This document shows, piece after piece, positions 36,095 to 44,168 of a stretch of DNA of 64,000 bases. Source of the DNA: Clostridiales bacterium (GTDB taxonomy: Bacteria; Bacillota; Clostridia; Saccharofermentanales; Saccharofermentanaceae); assembly GCA_017615755.1 (NCBI GenBank), contig JAFZZM010000017.1, positions 20,308-84,307 on the forward strand. The letters are read 5' to 3'. Position 1 is the stretch's first letter. Each line of letters opens with the position of its first letter. Under the pieces are notes generated by a model. The model did not search any database and was not told where the DNA came from. It saw nothing but the letters and a program-made list of their open reading frames with translations. The position numbers were made by a program, and so were the translations under genes.

Positions 36095-37110
36095 AGATTC
36101 CAGCCTCCTTTCCTACGCATAAGAAAAATGAAGAACGGCGCACCGATGATTGCCGTAAGGATCGATATCGGGAGCTCGGCCGCAGATATGGAGCGGGCGA
36201 GTGTATCAACGATGATGAGAAATGTTCCGCCAAAAGAAACGCAGGCGGGGATCAGGTGGCGGTGGTCGTTACCGAATACCATGCGGCACATGTGAGGAAC
36301 GATCAAACCTACCCAACCGACCTGGCCGCACATGGAAATGGAAGAAGCGGTAGCAACCGTTGCACAAAGGATCGCGACCATACGAAGTCTTGGCATATTT
36401 ACCCCGGAAGAGCATGATTCTTCTTCGGACAGCATCAGAAGATTCAGTCTCCATCTTAGAAGGAAAAGGATGATGATGCTGACTGCTATCGGAATCAGAC
36501 CGATCAGCAGTGAAGAATAGGTTGCGCTCTGAAGACTACCCATCAGCCAGTAAGTAATGGAAGGTAGCTGCTGTTCCTGGTCGGCTGTGAACTTGACCAG
36601 GGATACCAGTGCAGAGAAAAGCGATCCCATGATGATACCGGAAAGAATGATCGTACTCATGGATTGGTTCTTGCCCTTTGCTGCAAGTATCGTCAGGAAG
36701 ACGGCAAGACAGCCGAAACCGAAGGAAACCAGCTGAAGAGGGATAAGGGAAAAACCGAGAAGGATAGAGAGTACCGCACCGAAACTACTTCCGCCTGCGA
36801 CTCCTAAAGTGTCCGGCGTTGCCAGAGGATTTCGGAAGATGCTCTGAAAGAGAAGTCCGGCACACGAAAGCGCACTTCCTACGACAAAGGCAAGAAGTAT
36901 TCTAGGGAGACGAACATTCCAGATCGTGATGTAGGCCAGTTTGCTTACTTCGATATTTTCGTTGAATCTCGAAAGTATCGAGCGGAAAACATCCGGTACG
37001 GATACCACATAACGTCCCACGCAAAGCGAAAAAAGCAACGCCAGGACCGGCAGGGCGATCAGAAGAAGTATGTATCTGATTTTCCACGAACCGTTCTTAG
37101 TTGTCATCAT
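36091..37110 (-). CDS. FecCD/BtuC-type ABC permease
   Basis: The 339-aa protein has about ten membrane helices and the family segments RLPRILLAFVVGSALSCAGL near 67-86 and FRNPLATPDTLGVAGG near 91-106, plus the ATPase-coupling loop near GWVGLIVPHMCR. Such permeases move ferric siderophores, haem, cobalamin or molybdate. With the ATPase after it and the lipoprotein at the end of the operon it makes a complete importer. Its start overlaps the tail of the frameshifted TM1266-type gene, which suggests translational coupling. Confidence 0.92.
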   Translation of the reverse strand: MMTTKNGSWKIRYILLLIALPVLALLFSLCVGRYVVSVPDVFRSILSRFNENIEVSKLAYITIWNVRLPRILLAFVVGSALSCAGLLFQSIFRNPLATPDTLGVAGGSSFGAVLSILLGFSLIPLQLVSFGFGCLAVFLTILAAKGKNQSMSTIILSGIIMGSLFSALVSLVKFTADQEQQLPSITYWLMGSLQSATYSSLLIGLIPIAVSIIILFLLRWRLNLLMLSEEESCSSGVNMPRLRMVAILCATVATASSISMCGQVGWVGLIVPHMCRMVFGNDHRHLIPACVSFGGTFLIIVDTLARSISAAELPISILTAIIGAPFFIFLMRRKGGWNL

Positions 37111-37362
37111 GAGAAGATACCACGTTGGAATAAGCAGTCTTGCTGGCTATGCCTTCCAGACGGCCGATACGGCCGGAAAGAGTATTTATGTCATCCTGTG
37201 GTGCATCGATGGCGATGCTGATGATACTGATTCCTTTTCGCGATAGGGGATGCCCATACGTCCGATGATGTACTGGCCGTACTCGTGAAGAAGCGAGTTC
37301 AGCTTTTCTACGGACTCTTTCTTTTCAACGATAATGCTGATCACAGCGACTCTTGTATCCAT
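37097..37362 (-). pseudogene. TM1266-type ACT-like regulator gene, frameshifted
   Basis: From the ATG at 37362 (ribosome site AGAAAGGAATC) the frame encodes VAVISIIVEKKESVEKLNSL and a GRMGIPYREK segment, matching the first half of the about 80-aa TM1266 family. It then leaves the family frame near 37232-37238 and stops at 37186. In the -1 frame the match continues at once (GISIISIAIDAPQDD, then GRIGRLEGIASKTAYSN) to a TAA at 37097-37099 that overlaps the permease start, as expected of an operon gene. One base (a G in the AAGG run) seems missing. It may be a true mutation, an assembly or sequencing error, or less likely programmed -1 slippage on the GAAAAGG run. Confidence 0.8.
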
Positions 37363-37469
37363 ATGATTCCTTTCTGAACGAAAAACCACGTCCGGAAAGA
37401 CATGGCAACACATAAGAAAGGTACATAAAGCACAATATGGTTGTCAGATCTTTCACTCAGTAAAACTTC

Positions 37470-37483
37470 ATGTCAGGCGACAT
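37470..37483. promoter_or_regulatory. Short inverted repeat upstream of the nitrogenase-like operon
   Basis: ATGTC-AGGC-GACAT (37470-37483) lies about 108 bp before the start of the operon's first gene. The arms are only 5 bp. It could be part of an operator but may be chance; no convincing promoter was found on this strand. Confidence 0.25.
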
Positions 37484-37532
37484 TTCTTTAGATAAGGTAA
37501 CATGGAAACCAGTAAGAGTCAATGAAATCCGC

Positions 37533-37561
37533 TTGACATCTTACTAATAAATCGGTATATT
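37533..37561 (+). promoter_or_regulatory. Promoter of tRNA-Thr
   Basis: A perfect TTGACA (37533-37538) and TATATT (37556-37561) with 17-bp spacing, 21 bp before the tRNA. Confidence 0.85.
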
Positions 37562-37582
37562 TTATTGTGCTTTAGTGAGCAT

Positions 37583-37657
37583 GCCAATGTGGCTCAGGGG
37601 TAGAGCAATTCACTCGTAATGAATAGGCCGTGGGTTCGATTCCCACCATTGGCTCCA
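37583..37657 (+). tRNA. tRNA-Thr (anticodon CGT)
   Basis: Acceptor GCCAATG/CATTGGC, D-arm GGCTCAGGGGTAGAGC, anticodon stem ATTCA/TGAAT with loop CTCGTAA (anticodon CGT, reading ACG), T-arm with GGGTTCGATTCCC and an encoded CCA. It fills most of the 380-bp gap between the leftward operon and the lipoprotein gene at 37745. Confidence 0.97.
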
Positions 37658-37658
37658 G

Positions 37659-37693
37659 GACACGCAAGGATTTTCCGTTGCGTGTCTTTTTTT
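37659..37693 (+). terminator. Terminator after tRNA-Thr
   Basis: GACACGCAA (37659-37667) and TTGCGTGTC (37678-37686) form a perfect 9-bp stem with a 10-nt loop, followed by TTTTTTT. Confidence 0.9.
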
Positions 37694-37744
37694 GTCTGAT
37701 TTAATGTATAATGTTCTTATCAGCAAACAGGAGCGGAATGTTAC

Positions 37745-39157
37745 ATGTTTTCTCGGAAGAAAGATCAGGTATCTACTTTGAAGTCGGGTCGACTTGTTGC
37801 CTTTTTTCTGATCCTTTCTTTTACACTTCCACTGTTTGGCTGCCGTAAGGTCACCAGTTCTTTTCCATCAATAGAAGAAACAACGACAGAAACTACGGAA
37901 ACGACTGCCGCTACGACGGAACCGCTTCCTTCGACATATACGATCTCCATCGCTTCGCCGCTTTCTTATGAAAACTGCATTTATCTGGCCAAGCTTTATG
38001 TGCTGAAATCTTCCGGACTTCTTGCAGAAGGGATCAACGGTGAGAACATCACACTTGATTATCTTGACAGTGTTGAACTTCCATTTGCACTGAATGTATA
38101 CAGCACGGCCGAGACCGGATGTAATGCGGATACGCTTCTTCAGTGGCAGAATGCCGGGACCATGCCGGATATTTTCCTGACAGACAGTTTCGATCAGGCC
38201 GTTTCCGGCGGGTATGCGCTTGCCGTTACGAATTACCTTTCGAGTGAACCCTTGTTTTCTCCATCTAACGTTTATCCGAAGATGGTCGAGCAGTCGTATG
38301 TTGATCAGGAGTACTACGGTATCCCGTATCAGGCTTCTGCGCATCTTATGTTTGCGGATATGGAAGTGCTGGGAAAAGCAGGGATCAACGAGATCGAGTT
38401 TAAGCAGAACAAGAGAAGTTTCGACTCCATTCTGAGTGCACTGGCAGCTCTGAATGTCGAGACTATGGAGGTCCTTCCGTTTTATCTTGCGCAAGGACTG
38501 ATCCCGTTCCTGCCGATCACTTTCTCCGGCGAAGAGTATCGTTCCTGCTCGGATCCGAAAACATTGAATCTGAACAGCTGGAAGGACTCCCTTTCATATC
38601 TGAAATCGGTCGTTTCCCAGAATAAAGCATATGAGAGCCTGGATCAGGAATCGGCATATGCGCTTTTTCAGGGCATGTCGCCACTTCTTTCACGAAAAGT
38701 AGGTGTCTGGGTCGGCTCTTCTGATGAAGCTTCACTTTATGACAACTATATGCCGAATACACTTGTCATGATGCAGATCCCGACTCTTGATGGCGACGAT
38801 CCTGCGCCGGCAATGCTTTCGGTATATCCGTTCTGTATTTCGTCTACCTGCGATCATCCCGCAGAAGCCGTACGGTTCGCATCTTTTATCGCACTGGATG
38901 AGGATGCATTGCTTCTCGCATCACGCCTTTCACTCAGAGAGGGATTCCTTCCGGTCGTATCTTCCGGTTCTGTATGGAAGAGTGCCGTGTCTGCGCAGAA
39001 GTACGGTTCCTATCTTGTACAGTTTCAGAATCTTATGCAGGATGCTGTCTATATTCCGTCAGTAACCGCCAGCGAACAGTATGATGCGGATCTTCGGTAT
39101 ATTGCCACGCATCTGGATTCGCTTATCGTGGAAAAACCGACGGAAGAGACCGAGTAG
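37745..39157 (+). CDS. Extracellular solute-binding lipoprotein (family 1-like)
   Basis: The 470-aa protein has a lipoprotein signal with lipobox LPLFGC (Cys near 33), a Thr/Glu-rich tether (about 43-62) and a sequence consistent with type-1 ABC solute-binding proteins (GTMPDIFLTDSFDQAVSGGY near 138-157, YYGIPYQASAHLMFADMEVL near 190-209, and a late HPAEAVRFASFIA helix). No permease or ATPase lies nearby, so its transporter is elsewhere or it is an orphan sensor or binding protein. A TATAAT at 37707-37712 may be its -10. It forms an apparent operon with the two following genes. Confidence 0.75.
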   Translation: MFSRKKDQVSTLKSGRLVAFFLILSFTLPLFGCRKVTSSFPSIEETTTETTETTAATTEPLPSTYTISIASPLSYENCIYLAKLYVLKSSGLLAEGINGENITLDYLDSVELPFALNVYSTAETGCNADTLLQWQNAGTMPDIFLTDSFDQAVSGGYALAVTNYLSSEPLFSPSNVYPKMVEQSYVDQEYYGIPYQASAHLMFADMEVLGKAGINEIEFKQNKRSFDSILSALAALNVETMEVLPFYLAQGLIPFLPITFSGEEYRSCSDPKTLNLNSWKDSLSYLKSVVSQNKAYESLDQESAYALFQGMSPLLSRKVGVWVGSSDEASLYDNYMPNTLVMMQIPTLDGDDPAPAMLSVYPFCISSTCDHPAEAVRFASFIALDEDALLLASRLSLREGFLPVVSSGSVWKSAVSAQKYGSYLVQFQNLMQDAVYIPSVTASEQYDADLRYIATHLDSLIVEKPTEETE

Positions 39158-39171
39158 AAGGGAGGCGCGGA

Positions 39172-40275
39172 ATGCTGGATATTGCTTTATCACCCATTCG
39201 AATCATGGATGCGGACAAGATCAAGGAAAGATCGATATTGAGCAATGTGACGGACGATGTGCCTTCTTTTATCCGCGCTTTGCAGAATGACCCCGAAAAA
39301 GAGTATTTTGTTGCCTTTGTAAAAGCACTTGACGGTGAATATATGATGGGTGTGCTTGGGTTGGAGCAGATCTCGAAGCGGAACAGAAGTGCGATGGCTG
39401 CGATGTATTTCTGCGAGACCCTGCCGTTCCTCGAAGACAGCGGGTATACGGATGAACCGGCCATGGAATACTATAAAAAAGCCTGGGACCAGCTTTTACG
39501 CTACGCATATTTTCATCTGCATCTGCACCGTGTCAGTGTTCTTGTAGCGGTTAATGACAACCTCTCTGCACAGATCGTGGAAGCGTGCCATATGAAGCAG
39601 GATGCGCTCCTTGAAGAAGCACTCGTGATCGATGGCATGTATTCCGACGCGGCTCTTTTTTCACTTCTTGATTCGGATTATCCGGACTATTCTGTAGGGT
39701 TTGTAGCGTATCAGCGCGGTGTCGTCGCGATCCGCGGCGATAACAGTACAGTTGAGTCCACCAGGTTTTATGCTTATGATGCCCGGATCGATGATGATCT
39801 TGACAGAAATGTCGCGATCCGTATCGGAATTGCTGACGGACATGGCGTGTTTAAGCCTTTCGGATCGCCGGAATATCAGGATCTGCGGGATATTGATTTC
39901 CCTGATGAAGTGAAGAAGTGTATGCAGGAGCTGAGCGAATACTTTAGTAAGAGACGCACGAGCTTTACTGTACACACATTCCCGCCATACGGAAGTGCTT
40001 TTCAGAAAAAAGTATGGGACGAGATCAAGAAGATCCCGTACGGCGTGACGAGAAGTTACGAGGATATTGCGCTTTCGCTTACGGGAAATGACAAGGTGAC
40101 CGCGCGAAATATGACACGAGCTGTTGGTTCCGCGTGCCGTGATAATCCGCTTCCGATTCTTGTTCCTTGTCATCGTGTTATCGGTAAAGACGGTAAATTG
40201 GTCGGATTCTCCAGTGGCCTTGAATACAAGGGTTATCTTCTTGACCATGAGATGTTCGGCATTCACATTATGTGA
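39172..40275 (+). CDS. GNAT-like domain fused to methylated-DNA-protein cysteine methyltransferase
   Basis: The 367-aa protein has two parts. Residues about 1-170 look like a RimJ/RimL-type GNAT acetyltransferase (LHLHRVSVLVAVNDNLSAQIVEACHMKQ near 118-145). Residues about 265-360 are a complete Ogt/MGMT catalytic domain with the active-site PCHRVI, the preceding helix-turn-helix (PYGVTRSYEDIA) and the asparagine hinge region. It would repair O6-alkylguanine by irreversible transfer to its cysteine. Fusions of MGMT to Ada-type domains are well known; this N-terminal partner is unusual. GGGAGG precedes the ATG. The gene lies 14 bp after the lipoprotein gene. Confidence 0.85.
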   Translation: MLDIALSPIRIMDADKIKERSILSNVTDDVPSFIRALQNDPEKEYFVAFVKALDGEYMMGVLGLEQISKRNRSAMAAMYFCETLPFLEDSGYTDEPAMEYYKKAWDQLLRYAYFHLHLHRVSVLVAVNDNLSAQIVEACHMKQDALLEEALVIDGMYSDAALFSLLDSDYPDYSVGFVAYQRGVVAIRGDNSTVESTRFYAYDARIDDDLDRNVAIRIGIADGHGVFKPFGSPEYQDLRDIDFPDEVKKCMQELSEYFSKRRTSFTVHTFPPYGSAFQKKVWDEIKKIPYGVTRSYEDIALSLTGNDKVTARNMTRAVGSACRDNPLPILVPCHRVIGKDGKLVGFSSGLEYKGYLLDHEMFGIHIM

Positions 40276-40292
40276 GACGTGAGGTTTTCGTT

Positions 40293-40967
40293 ATGAGTAA
40301 GGTATTAATATCCCCATCGACGCTTCTGAATCCGGTTCCTGTCGTTATGGTTTCCTGTGCGGGCAAAGATCCGGGCAAGGAAGGCTCCCGGCCGAATATC
40401 ATTACTGTAGCCTGGGCCGGAACGGTGAATTCCGAGCCACCTATGGTTTCGATATCCGTTAGAAAATCCAGGCATTCCCATGGCCTTATCTGTGAGACTC
40501 AGGAGTTTGTCATCAACCTTGTGTCTGAAAAACTGGTAAAGGCCTGTGATTACTGTGGTGTGAGAAGCGGAGCAAATGAAGATAAGTTCGAGGTCCTTGA
40601 GCTTCAGGCAGTTGAGACTCCGGGGCTTTCTTATGCGCCTTCGATCCTGCAGGCACCGGTATCCATTGCCTGTAAAGTAAAAGATGTGATCGAGCTCGGT
40701 TCTCACGACATGTTTCTTGCGGAAGTGACCGGCGTGACTGTCGAGGAGTCATTGATCGATGCGAAAGGCAAGATCTGCCTGGAAAAGGCCGGTTTGGTTG
40801 CGTATTCGCATGGGGAATACTACAAACTCGGTGAGATACTGGGTTTCTTCGGGTATTCTGTTGCTTCGAAGGAAGCATTGAAACGAAGAATGGCGAAAAG
40901 CGGTCAGAAACAGAAGAAAAACACAAGGAAAAATACAAAGAAAAGCGTGAAGAAAGAGCGCTTTTGA
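40293..40967 (+). CDS. Flavin reductase family protein (FMN-binding split barrel)
   Basis: The 224-aa protein matches the flavin-reductase-like split-barrel family: PVPVVMVSCAG near the start, NIITVAWAGTVNSEPPMVSI near 36-55 and EFVINLVSE near 75. A Lys/Arg-rich C-terminal tail (about 195-224) is probably disordered. The family includes FMN reductases and flavoredoxins of anaerobes. The ATG at 40293 with GAGG upstream is preferred to the GTG at 40272. It is the last gene of a three-gene run with the MGMT fusion. Confidence 0.85.
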   Translation: MSKVLISPSTLLNPVPVVMVSCAGKDPGKEGSRPNIITVAWAGTVNSEPPMVSISVRKSRHSHGLICETQEFVINLVSEKLVKACDYCGVRSGANEDKFEVLELQAVETPGLSYAPSILQAPVSIACKVKDVIELGSHDMFLAEVTGVTVEESLIDAKGKICLEKAGLVAYSHGEYYKLGEILGFFGYSVASKEALKRRMAKSGQKQKKNTRKNTKKSVKKERF

Positions 40968-41025
40968 AGTAGTCATATTTTCACAAAAATGTAATGTGGT
41001 ATAGGTGTTTTGGTTGTGAAATAAG

Positions 41026-41053
41026 TTGACAATCGAAGTAATTTATATATAAA
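41026..41053 (+). promoter_or_regulatory. Promoter of rny
   Basis: TTGACA (41026-41031) and TATAAA (41048-41053) with a 16-bp spacer. The predicted transcript would start near 41060, at the base of a hairpin. Confidence 0.75.
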
Positions 41054-41058
41054 ATTAT

Positions 41059-41081
41059 AGGGTGTTCTTTCGGAACACTCT
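41059..41081 (+). other. Hairpin at the predicted 5' end of the rny mRNA
   Basis: AGGGTGTTC (41059-41067) pairs with GAACACTCT (41073-41081), one G-U pair, around a 5-nt loop. It is not followed by a T-run, so it is not a typical terminator. A 5'-terminal stem could protect the mRNA or take part in autoregulation by RNase Y; this is inference. Confidence 0.6.
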
Positions 41082-41119
41082 ATTTGTATCTTGAAAATTA
41101 AATATTGGAGGTGAGTACC

Positions 41120-42694
41120 ATAGAACTTTGGTTAGCAATTCTTTTAATTGTAATTGCTTTCGTAGTTGGTGCTCTCATCAGTGTGTTTTTTTCCGTATTA
41201 TATTATCGCAAAGGCATGTCGGCAAAGCAGAAAAAGCTTGAAGAAGATATGACTAAGGCTGAAGAAGATGCTGAGAAAGTAATTGGTGAGGCGCAGAAAA
41301 CTGCTGAAAGCAGAAAGAGAGAACTTCTTTTGCAGGCTAAGGAGGAGATCACCAACGCGAAGTTGGAATTGGAGCGTGACGTACGCGAGAAGAAATCCGA
41401 AATAGCCAGAGAGAGAAACCGTTTGGATCAGAAGGAGGAATCCCTCAATCGCAAGATCGAAGCCATGGAACAGAAAGAAGAGGCTTTGGATCTTCGTGTA
41501 AGCGATGTGATGGCCATGGAAGAAAAGGCCAAGGAACTCGAACATCAGAAAGTGATTGAGTTGGAGAAGGTATCCGGTTTGTCCGTAACTGACGCAAGAA
41601 CGCTTGTACTTGATGCTGCAAAGCAGGAATATAGCCATGATATGGCAGTGATGCTCAAGCAGATGGAAGAACAGACGAAGTCAGAGGCGGATAAGCGAGC
41701 ACGCGAAGTGGTAGTAAATGCTATTCAGCGTTATGCTTCAGATTATGTTTCTGAAGTGACCGTTTCGGTGGTGTCCCTGCCGAATGATGAGATGAAGGGA
41801 CGTATTATCGGCCGTGAGGGAAGAAATATCCGTGCAATTGAGACAAGCACAGGAGTAGACATTATCATCGATGATACTCCAGAGGCCGTTATCCTATCGA
41901 GTTTTGACCCGATTCGACGTGAGATTGCTCGTCTTACGATCGAGAGATTGATTTTGGATGGTCGTATCCATCCTGCCAGAATCGAAGAGATGTGTAATAA
42001 AGCCCGTAAGGAAGTCAACCAGACAATCAAGCAAGAAGGTGAAAGAGCCGCTTTTGATACCGGCATCGTCGGGTTGAATCCTGAGATCATTAAGTATCTT
42101 GGACGTTTGCGTTATCGTACGAGTTATGGGCAGAATGTGTTGCAACATTCAATTGAAGTCGCCTGGCTGGCCAGCATGATGGCGGCGGAATTAGGTCTGG
42201 ATGAAATGCTTGCTCGCAGAGCAGGTCTTTTACATGATATCGGAAAAGCTGCAGACTTTGAACTTGAGGGTTCTCATATAGAACTTGGTGCAGACATCGC
42301 ACGCCGTTATAAAGAAAATGATACGGTCGTTAATGCGATCATGTCCCACCATGGCGACGTTGAGCCGACTTCGGAGATTTCGGTACTGGTTGCTGCCGCA
42401 GATGCCATTTCTGCTGCAAGACCGGGTGCACGTCGTGAGAATATGGAAACGTATGTTAAGAGAATCCAAAAACTTGAAGAGATCGCTACAAGTTTTGATG
42501 GTGTCGAGAAAGCTTTCGCTATTCAGGCGGGTCGTGAGATCCGCGTAATGGTAAGCCCTGATAAGGTTTCGGATGACGATATGATCCTTAAGGCTCGTGA
42601 TATCTGCAAGAAGATTGAAGAAGAGCTGGATTATCCGGGACAGATCAAGGTCAACATTATCCGTGAGACCCGTGCTTCGGATGTAGCAAAGTAA
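41120..42694 (+). CDS. rny: Ribonuclease Y
   Basis: RNase Y is the membrane-bound endoribonuclease that starts mRNA decay in Firmicutes. The protein (about 524 aa) has an N-terminal membrane helix (about 5-27), a long coiled coil (about 30-200), a KH domain near 215-280 ([15 protein letters not shown]) and an HD domain with HDIGKAAD near 370. The start is unclear: a full GGAGGTGA site (41107-41114) has no ATG/GTG/TTG at a usable distance. The in-frame ATA at 41120, five bases on, is ideally placed; the TTG at 41105 or GTG at 41111 would overlap the site itself. An rny-ymdB pairing is usual. Confidence 0.9.
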   Translation: MELWLAILLIVIAFVVGALISVFFSVLYYRKGMSAKQKKLEEDMTKAEEDAEKVIGEAQKTAESRKRELLLQAKEEITNAKLELERDVREKKSEIARERNRLDQKEESLNRKIEAMEQKEEALDLRVSDVMAMEEKAKELEHQKVIELEKVSGLSVTDARTLVLDAAKQEYSHDMAVMLKQMEEQTKSEADKRAREVVVNAIQRYASDYVSEVTVSVVSLPNDEMKGRIIGREGRNIRAIETSTGVDIIIDDTPEAVILSSFDPIRREIARLTIERLILDGRIHPARIEEMCNKARKEVNQTIKQEGERAAFDTGIVGLNPEIIKYLGRLRYRTSYGQNVLQHSIEVAWLASMMAAELGLDEMLARRAGLLHDIGKAADFELEGSHIELGADIARRYKENDTVVNAIMSHHGDVEPTSEISVLVAAADAISAARPGARRENMETYVKRIQKLEEIATSFDGVEKAFAIQAGREIRVMVSPDKVSDDDMILKARDICKKIEEELDYPGQIKVNIIRETRASDVAK

Positions 42695-42704
42695 TGGAGA
42701 ACAG

Positions 42705-42737
42705 AAAGGACCGTTTCGATAGGAACGGTCCTTTTTT
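42705..42737 (+). terminator. Terminator after rny
   Basis: AAAGGACCGTT (42705-42715) and its complement (42724-42734) form an 11-bp stem with an 8-nt loop, ending in a T-run. Confidence 0.85.
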
Positions 42738-42786
42738 CGTGCAAAAAGTCGAATTTCGGCAAATATAGGGAAGAAGCCCTATTTTG

Positions 42787-42795
42787 TGGTAGAAT
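42787..42795 (+). promoter_or_regulatory. Extended -10 promoter of ymdB
   Basis: TGGTAGAAT (42787-42795) is an extended -10, 34 bp before the ymdB start. Just upstream, ATAGGG/CCCTAT (42765-42782) forms a small inverted repeat over the -35 region. Confidence 0.5.
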
Positions 42796-42829
42796 ACATA
42801 TCAGATTTCTTAGAATTGAGGAAGCGATA

Positions 42830-43618
42830 TTGCGAGTACTTTTTGTCGGTGATGTGGTCGCCCATCCGGGTAAACGCATACTGAAGAATAAACTGAAGAG
42901 TTTTCTGGCCGAGAATGCCGTCGATGCCTGTGTTGTCAACGCGGAAAATGTTGCAGCCGGTCTTGGTATCAACTTTAGTTCTGCCAAGGACATCTTTGCA
43001 TGTGGTGCGGATTGCATTACTCTCGGGAATCATTCTTTTTCCTGTCCGGATTATCTGCGGTTTGCCGATTCGGAGAAGAAGATCATCCGTCCGGCTAATG
43101 TAAGTTATGACTGGCCGGGTTTTGATGAATACTGCATCGATCTGAAAGAGAAAGGAAGACTGCTTGTTGTAAGTATCATGGGGCAGATCTTTATTACTCC
43201 TGTAGCAGACTCGCCTTTCCGGTATTTCGAACAGAATATCGAAAGATGGAAAGAGACGTATTCGCCTACCAATATTCTTGTTGATTTTCATGCGGAAACG
43301 ACCAGTGAGAAGCTTTCTTTCGGGGCTTTTGTGGATGGCAAGGTGTCTTTGCTTCTTGGAACACATACACATGTGACCACTGCGGATGAGAAGATCCTTC
43401 CATGTGGAACCGGATATATCACGGATGTGGGTATGACCGGAACGACTACCGGAATCATCGGAATGAATCCGGATGCATCATTGCGCAGAATGAAAGACAA
43501 ACTCCCTTCCAAGTATGTTGCCGCCGAAGGACCTGCCGAGCTGAATGCGATCCTGGCAGATCTTGATATCAATAACGGAAAATGTTTGAAAATTGAAAGG
43601 ATACGGATCTATGAATGA
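42830..43618 (+). CDS. ymdB: YmdB-family metallophosphoesterase
   Basis: YmdB is a calcineurin-like 2',3'-cyclic nucleotide phosphodiesterase that influences RNase Y activity and cell fate in Bacillus. The 262-aa protein has the family motifs: VGDVVAHPG near 5, NAENVAAG near 39, CITLGNHSF near 63, VDFHAETTSEK near 149, GTHTHVTTAD near 178 and YITDVGMTG near 195. The start is a TTG with GAGGAAG upstream. It follows rny as in most Firmicutes, but here a terminator and a separate promoter lie between them. It overlaps lspA by 8 bp. Confidence 0.92.
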   Translation: MRVLFVGDVVAHPGKRILKNKLKSFLAENAVDACVVNAENVAAGLGINFSSAKDIFACGADCITLGNHSFSCPDYLRFADSEKKIIRPANVSYDWPGFDEYCIDLKEKGRLLVVSIMGQIFITPVADSPFRYFEQNIERWKETYSPTNILVDFHAETTSEKLSFGAFVDGKVSLLLGTHTHVTTADEKILPCGTGYITDVGMTGTTTGIIGMNPDASLRRMKDKLPSKYVAAEGPAELNAILADLDINNGKCLKIERIRIYE

Positions 43619-44168
43619 TGAGAGTCCAAAGAAGGTGACCTGGATCACCTATTCATTATTTGCCGAGCTTTTCCTGTTGCTCGCAGGTATCGATCAGTTT
43701 ACGAAGGATCTGATAACGAAGTCATTTGCCGTTGCGCAGATCAAGCCTGTTATCAAGAACTTCTTCTCGCTGATGTATGTGCGCAATAAGGGAAGTGCTT
43801 TTAGCTTGTTTGCAAACCAGAAATGGGGCGTGAAATTCTTGTCCATCATTTCTTCTATTGCACTGGTCGTTATTCTTTTCCTGGCTTTCTATGTTCTGGC
43901 AAAGTTTAAGAGCAGACGTCTTTGTGCCTGCCTGATCTTTCTTGCGGCGGGTACACTCGGAAATCTCATCGACCGTATTCGTCTTCAGTATGTCGTAGAC
44001 TTCCTTCGTTTTGATTTCGGAAGTTATACATTCCCGATCTTCAATGTTGCGGACATATGTGTGACGTTATCGTGTATTGTCCTTGCCGTTCTGCTGTTCT
44101 TCAGTGACCGGTTTATTCCTGAAGTGCCTTTTAATGGCAGTAAAAAGGATGAGAAAAAAGATGATTGA
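43611..44168 (+). CDS. lspA: Lipoprotein signal peptidase LspA
   Basis: LspA is the inner-membrane aspartic protease that cleaves prolipoprotein signal peptides; substrates in this window include the lipoproteins at 30668-31798 and 37745-39157. The 185-aa protein has four membrane helices, GIDQFTKDLI near 29, VRNKGSAFSL near 62 and both catalytic aspartates, in NLIDRI near 120 and FNVADICV near 146. The ATG at 43611 (AAAGGATAC upstream) is preferred over the longer frame. It overlaps ymdB and the RluD-like gene by 8 bp each. Confidence 0.94.
   Translation: MNDESPKKVTWITYSLFAELFLLLAGIDQFTKDLITKSFAVAQIKPVIKNFFSLMYVRNKGSAFSLFANQKWGVKFLSIISSIALVVILFLAFYVLAKFKSRRLCACLIFLAAGTLGNLIDRIRLQYVVDFLRFDFGSYTFPIFNVADICVTLSCIVLAVLLFFSDRFIPEVPFNGSKKDEKKDD

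Noticed and set aside
37363..37582. Riboswitch or T-box upstream of the nitrogenase-like operon or tRNA-Thr
   Set aside because: No conserved riboswitch core or T-box sequence was visible; only a promoter for the tRNA and a short 5-bp inverted repeat.
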